Shown here piece by piece: positions 58,104 to 64,000 of a stretch of 64,000 bases of DNA. Positions within the stretch are counted from its first letter, which is position 1; every line of letters starts with the position of its first letter. The notes beneath the pieces were generated by a model. It ran no database searches. It was not told the origin of the DNA and saw only the letters and a list, made by a program, of their open reading frames with translations. The DNA is taken from positions 44,749 through 108,748 of the forward strand of contig JANYDW010000051.1 of assembly GCA_025363455.1 (NCBI GenBank), read 5' to 3'. Source of the stretch: Oleiharenicola sp. (lineage in GTDB: Bacteria > Verrucomicrobiota > Verrucomicrobiia > Opitutales > Opitutaceae). The position numbers and the translations under genes were made by a program.

Positions 58104-60272
58104 GTGAGCACGGTCGAGATAATCTTCTTAACTGCTTCAGTCATTACTTTTGCGACGGGACTGGTTATTCTCGTGCTCAATCCGTGGAGGTTGATCAACC
58201 GATGTTATCTAATCACGGCAACCATTTCTGCGCTCTATTTGCTCGCAATCTTTTTCGTCGTACACATCGGACAGAGCGAAGCCTATGATGACCAATCACG
58301 CGATCTTCTGTTTTGTTTGAGAATCGGCAATGCCGTGGCCGCATTTCTACCTTGTTCCTTTTTTCTGATCAAAGATGCAATTGTCGGAACGCACTCGACG
58401 ACAGGACGGCGGAGCCACCTATGGGCGGCGTGGATTGTGGCGTCTTGCTTGTTGGCTACTCTCGCTTTTTCCGAGTCGTTCATACCTAGCCATTCAACAT
58501 CCGAGGCTCACGTACGAGGCGTTGGATATCCGGCGTACATGGGGTCCTTTTCCGCCTTGTGCATTTTGATCACTTATCAAGCTGCCAAGGAAATACCCAG
58601 ATGCAGCGGGGTCCGACGACTGGAAATAAAGTTTTTTGTCATTAATTTCTGCCTCGGTGCACTTACGACCCTTTGCACATTCTTCCTCAGCACTGCGCTC
58701 GCAATACCTGCGCTACGCTATGCTGGACCGTTTGTCGTCGTCGCGTACTTCGGGCTGACAATTTGGGCCATTTGTTATCACCGAATTTTCGACGCACGTC
58801 AGGTTTTTGCCACCTTGGGCCGTCACCTTTCCACCTTGGCGGTGCTCGCAGGTTGCATCCACGTCGTAGACTCATTTCTCGATGGTGTGGTTTGGGAGCC
58901 TTTTGATCTGACCATAAGCGCCTGCTGTGGAGGATTGCTTGCAGCATATTGGGATCGTCAAGTTTGCCGCTGGTTAAAGCTTGATGCAAAACAGATACTC
59001 GCAAGCCCTCGTGCCCGGATCATCGAATTGGCTCGCGAGGAGGTTGATGCCAGCAGGCTGGCGACCCGGTTCGAAGTGTTTTTGCGTGATTGGTGCCAGG
59101 CTGAATTCGCGAACTTTCATACCAGCGAAAGCCGGGAATCACCCAGCCTGATCCTGAAAACAGCAGATTACGCGAATACCTTTCCGCGATTACGTGAGAC
59201 CGGATACATAACCGCCGAGACCTTGGTCCGGCGCCGGCCGGACCAAGAGATCCAATTGAGCAAGATGGTTCTGGCCGAGCGGAATCTGTCGGCGTTGATC
59301 GCCGTGCCAAGAGGCAGTCACTCTCCCTCGTGCGTGGTCACGTTTGGTCACAAGCACAGTCTGCGACCCTATACTTACCCGGATATTCAACTGCTCATCG
59401 AGCTGATTGAACTGATGGATAACATTCTCAGCCAAGCGCAGGTCGCCACGCGCACCTCGCAAATCGAGAAAATGGAGTCGGCCGCGATGATGTCCCGGGG
59501 CCTGGCCCATGATCTCAACAACCTGGCTACGCCAGTATCTTCTTTTCTCCTGCACATGGAGAGTCGGGTGATCGCCGCTAGCCCCGAGGCCGAAGTGCTC
59601 GCTCACGCCAAGCACTCGATCAAGGTCATGCAGGACTATATCAGGGAAAGCTTGTTTTTCTCCCGGAGACACGTGCTGCAATATGCGCCCGCAATTTCCA
59701 CTGAGATCCTGTCGACGGTGGCGAAGCTGACCCGGGAGCGCGCCACAATGCAGGGGGTCACCGTCCGCATTCTTGGCAGCGAACCACTTTCCTTTAGCGC
59801 CGATCTAACGCTGATTCTGCGTTTGTTGCAAAACCTGGTTGTCAACGGCATTGAGGCCACGCCGGGCGGTGGCCAGGTCACACTGTCCGCCAGCAAGGCC
59901 GAAAGGGACCGGATCACATTTAGTGTAGCCGACCAAGGCCGCGGCGTGCCCGCCGACCTCATGGAACGCATCTTCGAACCCTATTTCACCACCAAGGACA
60001 CTGGCAGTGATATCCGTGGCTTGGGCCTGGGGCTCGCCATCAGCCTAAAAATAAGCGGTCTCCACGGTGGTGAGCTCGGTATCGGCAGGGCATCGTGCGG
60101 GGGCGCTGTCTTCACTTTCACCCTGCCTGCAAATCCAGTACAGCTGATTTCCCGTCCCGAAAACTCGATGCATCATGACTACCCCGACGGCCACAGCGAC
60201 CAGCTCGAAGCGGAACTTTACAATGAACACCCACGCCAGCGATTTGCTGACTCCTTCCATTCTGGTCGTTGA
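58104..60272 (+). CDS. Sensor histidine kinase with N-terminal membrane domain
   Basis: The 722-residue product starts at a GTG. About seven hydrophobic helices occupy residues 1-280 (for example FLTASVITFATGLVILVLN; ISALYLLAIFFVVHIG; FVVVAYFGLTIWAICYH). A GAF-like region (about 300-440) follows. The kinase core has an H-box MSRGLAHDLNNLATPVSSF with His, an N-box LQNLVVNGIEATPGGGQ, and ATP-lid motifs VADQGRGVP and RGLGLGLAISLKISG. All active residues are kept. The N-terminal arrangement (membrane part, GAF, kinase) resembles PrsK-type kinases, but the match is not certain. The response regulator gene overlaps its end. Confidence 0.8.
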   Translation: MSTVEIIFLTASVITFATGLVILVLNPWRLINRCYLITATISALYLLAIFFVVHIGQSEAYDDQSRDLLFCLRIGNAVAAFLPCSFFLIKDAIVGTHSTTGRRSHLWAAWIVASCLLATLAFSESFIPSHSTSEAHVRGVGYPAYMGSFSALCILITYQAAKEIPRCSGVRRLEIKFFVINFCLGALTTLCTFFLSTALAIPALRYAGPFVVVAYFGLTIWAICYHRIFDARQVFATLGRHLSTLAVLAGCIHVVDSFLDGVVWEPFDLTISACCGGLLAAYWDRQVCRWLKLDAKQILASPRARIIELAREEVDASRLATRFEVFLRDWCQAEFANFHTSESRESPSLILKTADYANTFPRLRETGYITAETLVRRRPDQEIQLSKMVLAERNLSALIAVPRGSHSPSCVVTFGHKHSLRPYTYPDIQLLIELIELMDNILSQAQVATRTSQIEKMESAAMMSRGLAHDLNNLATPVSSFLLHMESRVIAASPEAEVLAHAKHSIKVMQDYIRESLFFSRRHVLQYAPAISTEILSTVAKLTRERATMQGVTVRILGSEPLSFSADLTLILRLLQNLVVNGIEATPGGGQVTLSASKAERDRITFSVADQGRGVPADLMERIFEPYFTTKDTGSDIRGLGLGLAISLKISGLHGGELGIGRASCGGAVFTFTLPANPVQLISRPENSMHHDYPDGHSDQLEAELYNEHPRQRFADSFHSGR

Positions 60273-61443
60273 CGACGAAAAACAGATCCACTCCTCGCTC
60301 AGGCTTCGCTTCGGGGGCGACTATCTGCTGGCCTGTTTTTTCAGTCCTCGTGAGGCACTGACCCAAATCGGCCGACAGGCATTCGACCTGTGCATTGTGG
60401 ACATACGCATGCCAGAGATGGACGGACTTGAGTTTATCGAGGAGGCACGAGCCATGGATCCCGCGCTCGGATACGTGGTGTTGAGTGGATTTGACTCAGA
60501 AGAAAACTTGCGGCGCGCCATACCCCTGCAAGTCCTGGATTTTATCCCCAAACCCCTGCCGAATCAGAAGGGATTCGAGAAGAAGATTCCAGACTGGGTG
60601 GCTCGCACACGGCAACGACGACACGAACTTACTCTGGCGAAGGAATCCGAGGCCATTGTACAGGACTTGGAACTTGCGCGCATCGAGCGAGACGTGGAAT
60701 CCACCGCTTCGGAATCAGCCCGGGAGGCCCTGTTGCAAACGGCCAACCAGCTAACGACCATACAAGCGCTGTTGCTCAGTGCGAGCCACGGCATCGATCC
60801 CCTGCATCGAGCCGATCCCCGGCTGGCCGCAGTCTCTCGCAGTTTGCAGGAAGCACGCCGGAATGTGGAGACCGCGAGCGCAGTTGCCGAGGGATATTTT
60901 GGGTCAGCCTATGCGGATCGCGAATCTTCGCCCGCCGTCATCGATATCTGCCTTCGCCACGCCATCCACATCAGCCAGCGCCTGGCCAAGGCGGAAGAAC
61001 GCGGGCAATCCATAGATCTGACCCCACTCGGTTGTGACCTGACAATCGCCGGCCTGACCGGCATCGACTTTTTGCTGATGTTTGTTCCGACCCTAATGCA
61101 AACAATGGCTTTGGCTCCGACGGGCACGACGGTGCAAATTCGATCCGACAAACTTGCGCGTCTGGCTGACATCAATAGCAATGCCCGATTGAGATCGTTC
61201 CTCTGGGTCAACCGACGAAATGCCACTACCAGTGGCCCCGGGATACTGTTCTCGATTCGCGCCAGTTGCAGGGCCCTCAACGAGACAGTCGCAGGAGAGT
61301 GGTTGCGCGGCAATACTGCGCCTGCCTTGCAGGTGCCCAGCCGGGGTCTTTTGCATGGCATCCAGAAATCCAAGGGAATACTGGGCATCGCGGTGCAACC
61401 GAAAACTGAAAAGTTTGAAATCGTACTGGCACTACCCGTTTGA
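60223..61443 (+). CDS. Response regulator with degenerate kinase-like C-terminus
   Basis: The product has about 406 residues from MNTHASDLL; a start at 60175 is possible. Residues 15-130 form an intact receiver: VVDDEKQIHS, the phospho-acceptor Asp in LCIVDIRMPEMDGLEF, and the Lys in FIPKPLP. The C-terminal half has a coiled helix region (SEAIVQDLELARIERDVES, then LHRADPRLAAVSRSLQEAR) and a possible remnant of an HATPase-like fold (GTTVQIRSDKLARLADI) without the ATP-binding motifs. It may be a ChpT-like or regulatory dimerisation domain. It overlaps the kinase gene. Confidence 0.75.
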   Translation: MNTHASDLLTPSILVVDDEKQIHSSLRLRFGGDYLLACFFSPREALTQIGRQAFDLCIVDIRMPEMDGLEFIEEARAMDPALGYVVLSGFDSEENLRRAIPLQVLDFIPKPLPNQKGFEKKIPDWVARTRQRRHELTLAKESEAIVQDLELARIERDVESTASESAREALLQTANQLTTIQALLLSASHGIDPLHRADPRLAAVSRSLQEARRNVETASAVAEGYFGSAYADRESSPAVIDICLRHAIHISQRLAKAEERGQSIDLTPLGCDLTIAGLTGIDFLLMFVPTLMQTMALAPTGTTVQIRSDKLARLADINSNARLRSFLWVNRRNATTSGPGILFSIRASCRALNETVAGEWLRGNTAPALQVPSRGLLHGIQKSKGILGIAVQPKTEKFEIVLALPV

Positions 61444-61507
61444 TGCCCTGGCTTGCCATCAACTACCGAGGTGCGCCTAGGCCGTCAGCTTCGACCCTGT
61501 TACCCCC

Positions 61508-62263
61508 GTGATATTTATCGTATCCAGTTCACCCGGTGAAGCTGTTCTGCTGGCAACGTTGTGTGAACAGCGATCGTGGCCCAACCATGCATGTGTCTCC
61601 CTGTCCGACTTCGAGAAGCTGGTTGAGAAAAATGATCCGCGCGCCGTGGTGGTCAGGCAACGACTTCGGGATGGATATTCGGACGATATCCTCGCCTCAC
61701 TGAAGCGACGCAACCCGCCCACACAGATCAAGGTCATTGTTTTGGTCCCGGCTGATTGCTCAATCCGGCAGGAAGCCCGCCATGTAACTCTGGGGGCCGA
61801 TTGCGTTTTGCGAGATCCCGTGAGAATGGAGGTCTTGCTGGAGTATCTGTCCAAATATCGCACCGGAGGGCCCAGCTCTGCCTCCCCGACCAAGATTTCG
61901 CCGTCGACCTATGATTTCGCCGGGGTACAGGTCGTGCCCCACGAGCATCGTCTGGTCCGGATGAATCGATCGATGCATGTGGCTCCACAGGAAGTGGAAT
62001 TGCTCCGGCAGTTATCCCGCTCGGCTGGCAAAGTGGTCCCATATCCGGTTCTCTACGCGGAGCTATTCAGCCAAAGATTTGCCGGGGACACCGCCAACTG
62101 CCGTGTTTTGCTGGGGAAAGTCACCTCATCTTTCCGGCGGCTGGGCATCAATCTCCGCTCCTTCATCGAAGTCATCCCTAAATCTGGGTACCTGTATCGA
62201 TCAATCCCTCGGGCAGCTTATTCCCCAAGGCGGAAATCCCGTCGTCCGCTTGTCCGCAGCTGA
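61508..62263 (+). CDS. OmpR-type winged-helix protein with degenerate receiver
   Basis: The 251-residue product has a receiver-like N-terminus (about 1-120) in which the expected phospho-acceptor Asp is absent: the strand reads RAVVVRQRLRDGYSDD. The C-terminus is a trans_reg_C winged helix (MHVAPQEVELLRQLSRSAGKVVPYPVLY; recognition part RVLLGKVTSSFRRLGINLRS; IEVIPKSGYLY). It should bind DNA but cannot be phosphorylated in the usual way. The gene starts at a GTG. It lies downstream of the kinase/regulator pair in the same direction, which suggests an output partner. Confidence 0.78.
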   Translation: MIFIVSSSPGEAVLLATLCEQRSWPNHACVSLSDFEKLVEKNDPRAVVVRQRLRDGYSDDILASLKRRNPPTQIKVIVLVPADCSIRQEARHVTLGADCVLRDPVRMEVLLEYLSKYRTGGPSSASPTKISPSTYDFAGVQVVPHEHRLVRMNRSMHVAPQEVELLRQLSRSAGKVVPYPVLYAELFSQRFAGDTANCRVLLGKVTSSFRRLGINLRSFIEVIPKSGYLYRSIPRAAYSPRRKSRRPLVRS

Positions 62264-62636
62264 CGGTTTCGGGTTGGCGCAGCTGCGACGACGGGATTTT
62301 TCGGGGTGCTCCGATCATTTTTTTGCTTACGGAAAAATTACGGCAAAAGAATTGGAGCTCGGTGATGCCTGAGCAGTCTGCAGGCGCTGTGAGTCGCATT
62401 CCTGTAGCTAACCTGGATTGTCTTTACTGGCCCGTTGGACAATCTGGACCAGTAGCTGAAAGGGGCGGCTCACAGCCCCATTTTCCATCAAACCATTCTC
62501 GAGTTGGCACCCAGGGACGGAAGCCAAGACTGGCCGGAAAAATACGTGCTGCGAGCTTGGCTTCATTTTGCCTGCGAGAACAACCTTCGGATTGCCAAAC
62601 GCCCGGGCCCTGTCCAGCGTCCGGCCAACGTCACCC
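62264..62636. other. Intergenic region before the RR-kinase gene
   Basis: No recognised gene in about 370 bases. A short plus-strand frame (readable as LELAPRDGSQDWPEKYVLR near 62505) has no family I know and may be a remnant. The region also contains AT-rich patches (around 62300-62350) that could hold a promoter. Confidence 0.4.
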
Positions 62637-63797
62637 ATGTCCGAAGCCGCCTCGCCCGTTCACTCCGCCCCTCCAATCCCAATCGCCAACCGACCCAAGG
62701 TGTTGGTCGTGGACGATGAGCTCGGCCCGCGCGAGAGTATCAGCTACCTGCTGCAGGAAGAATTCAATGTAATGGCCGTGGATCGCGTCGACCGCGGGCT
62801 TGAGTTGCTCGCCCGCGAAAACTTTGCCGTGGTCATCATGGACATCCGCATGCCGCAGAAAAACGGCATCCAGGGCCTCGAGGCCATGCGCAAGATCGAT
62901 GCCGAGGTCTCCATCATCATGATGACCGGCTACGGCGCCCTCGCCACGGCCCAGGCGGCAATCAGCCTTGGGGCCAACGAATACCTTAAGAAGCCTTTCG
63001 ACGTCGATGTTCTCCAACAATCCGTCCGTCGACATGCCACTGAGGGGATGGAGCGCAAGAAACGCTTGGCCATGTTCAAACAGCTCGAGACCACCTATGA
63101 GGCGGTCAAAACCGACCAGAAAAAACAGCAGATGACCGCTGGCTTCAGCCAGGCTGCCGCGGAGATGGTGCATGATATCTGCAACCCCCTCGTCGTCGCC
63201 ATCGGCTACACCAACATGTTGCTTGATGAAGTTCGCCAGCTACCGCCGTCCGGACGCAGCGGGGAACGAATCCTCCATTACGCCGAGACCCTGGAGAAAT
63301 GCTCTTCCTTTTGCCTCCACCTCGCCGAATCCTGGCGCCAAACCACCCGGCATTCCGGCGAGGTTGACGTACTGGACCTTTACGAAACGGCCGTGGATAC
63401 CAAAACCGTGCTGTTTTTCGGCACCAATCGCGTCGAGGTGACCGGCAGCAAGGGTGCCGTGATCAATGGCATCCGCTTCGAACTCGTTCGTCTTCTCCAA
63501 AATCTGATCAAGAATGCCCTGGAATCAGGTGCCTCCCAAGTCACGGTCAGCACCACGCAGCTGGATGGCCGTATCGTGCTGGCCGTCGCTGACAATGGCA
63601 GCGGCCTGTCCCCGGCAGTCCTCGAAAGCATCCTGAAGAAGCCCATTGAGTCCACCAAGGCGCATGGCACCGGGCTCGGCATGACAATTTGTCGTCACAT
63701 CGTATCGGCCCACCAAGGGGAGATGGAAGTTGCCGCTCGTCCGGGTGGCGGCACGGTCTTCACCATGTCCTTCCCGGCCATCTCGGCCGGCAGCTAG
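62637..63797 (+). CDS. Response regulator fused to a histidine kinase-like domain
   Basis: The 386-residue product starts MSEAASPVHSAPP. Residues 20-140 form a full receiver (VLVVDDELGPRESISYLL; Asp in VVIMDIRMPQKNGIQ; Lys in YLKKPFDVDV). Then follows a linker and a kinase-like core with EMVHDICNPLVVAIGYTNM (H-box His), LLQNLIKNALESGASQVTV (N-box), AVADNGSGLSPAVL and GTGLGMTICRHIVSAHQGEME (ATP-lid). All ATP motifs are kept. This order, receiver first and kinase second, is found in cytoplasmic phospho-relay proteins. It may collect signals from the kinase at 58104. It ends 4 bases into the next convergent gene. Confidence 0.82.
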   Translation: MSEAASPVHSAPPIPIANRPKVLVVDDELGPRESISYLLQEEFNVMAVDRVDRGLELLARENFAVVIMDIRMPQKNGIQGLEAMRKIDAEVSIIMMTGYGALATAQAAISLGANEYLKKPFDVDVLQQSVRRHATEGMERKKRLAMFKQLETTYEAVKTDQKKQQMTAGFSQAAAEMVHDICNPLVVAIGYTNMLLDEVRQLPPSGRSGERILHYAETLEKCSSFCLHLAESWRQTTRHSGEVDVLDLYETAVDTKTVLFFGTNRVEVTGSKGAVINGIRFELVRLLQNLIKNALESGASQVTVSTTQLDGRIVLAVADNGSGLSPAVLESILKKPIESTKAHGTGLGMTICRHIVSAHQGEMEVAARPGGGTVFTMSFPAISAGS

Positions 63798-64000
63798 GAC
63801 AGGTCCGTAAGTTTGGTGAGCTCCTGGCGGAGCCAGGTAGCCACCGCCGAGTAGTCCGGCAGGACAAAACCCCGGCTCTCGGCCACGCTCTGGCAGACTT
63901 CTTCAAAAAGTGAGATCTGTGTGAGCAACGACCGCGCCAGAACGCGCTGATCCGTGCTAGTCTCGACTGCCGTTTGCTCAAGTCTTCTGGCGTCGAGCCA
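63794..64000 (-). CDS. Unknown protein, C-terminal part, cut by the window edge
   Basis: The minus-strand frame is open from the window edge to the TAG at 63794-63796, which gives 68 residues (WLDARRLEQTAVETS at the edge side; SLFEEVCQSVAES; ATWLRQELTKLTDLS at the end). No known motif is seen. It overlaps the preceding gene by 4 bases in a convergent way, the same arrangement as GH43 and its neighbour. Confidence 0.55.
   Translation of the reverse strand, partial: WLDARRLEQTAVETSTDQRVLARSLLTQISLFEEVCQSVAESRGFVLPDYSAVATWLRQELTKLTDLS

Noticed and set aside
1..64000. General reassignment of TAG to an amino acid
   Set aside because: Many well supported genes in the window end in TAG at the expected place, so the two in-frame TAG codons cannot reflect a changed code.

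Overview
The window is about 64 kb of GC-rich bacterial chromosome that most likely comes from the Verrucomicrobiota, probably the family Opitutaceae. The reasons are a surface protein ending in the VPD-type variant of the PEP-CTERM anchor, a GreA with the very long N-terminal region known from chlamydiae and relatives, weak or absent Shine-Dalgarno sequences, and intergenic regions filled with short palindromes and degenerate word repeats. No rRNA, tRNA, CRISPR array, insertion sequence or phage was found.

Layout. 1-4.5 kb: end of leuD, a VPD-CTERM protein, and a sugar-acid type MFS transporter with a GH43 xylosidase. 4.5-10.7 kb: a divergent lipid cluster with an ACP-dehydratase fusion, a ketosynthase, an SDR reductase, two glycosyltransferases and a thioesterase. 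10.8-13.5 kb: queG, aroK and an FKBP isomerase on the minus strand. 13.6-24.8 kb: a two-part LOG-family protein, purD joined in frame to an unknown gene, a secreted protein, an LMW phosphatase, glyA, a YjbR protein, an MFS exporter, an aspartic protease lipoprotein and rsmB. 24.8-34.4 kb: PVC-type greA, an ArsR-methyltransferase fusion, rpoZ, a transglutaminase, ptsI, ispE, pyrF, ispD and ispF. 34.5-43.6 kb: a peptide-uptake operon (two binding lipoproteins, an M28 peptidase, two permeases) and an MsbA-like exporter. 43.7-50.8 kb: a DUF721 gene, vapBC, rpsO-pnp, a DUF2127 protein, surE, an aldo/keto reductase remnant and a GT87-like membrane protein. 51-64 kb: an adenosine deaminase gene and a hybrid sensor kinase gene, each interrupted by one in-frame TAG, then an orphan ABC ATPase and a lower-GC block of two-component genes.

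The strongest unusual signal is in pyrF. The orotidine-phosphate decarboxylase frame carries about 59 extra residues in its phosphate-binding loop, and they closely resemble region 3 of the primary sigma factor RpoD. The second theme is the repeats. Palindromes and 9-11 base word repeats fill most gaps and have entered genes: they supply TAG stop codons to three genes, a likely ATG start to one, and the signal-peptide core of several exported proteins. They also lie inside queG and probably rsmB, and bridge an unknown frame to purD. All family assignments rest on motif recognition alone, with no database search.
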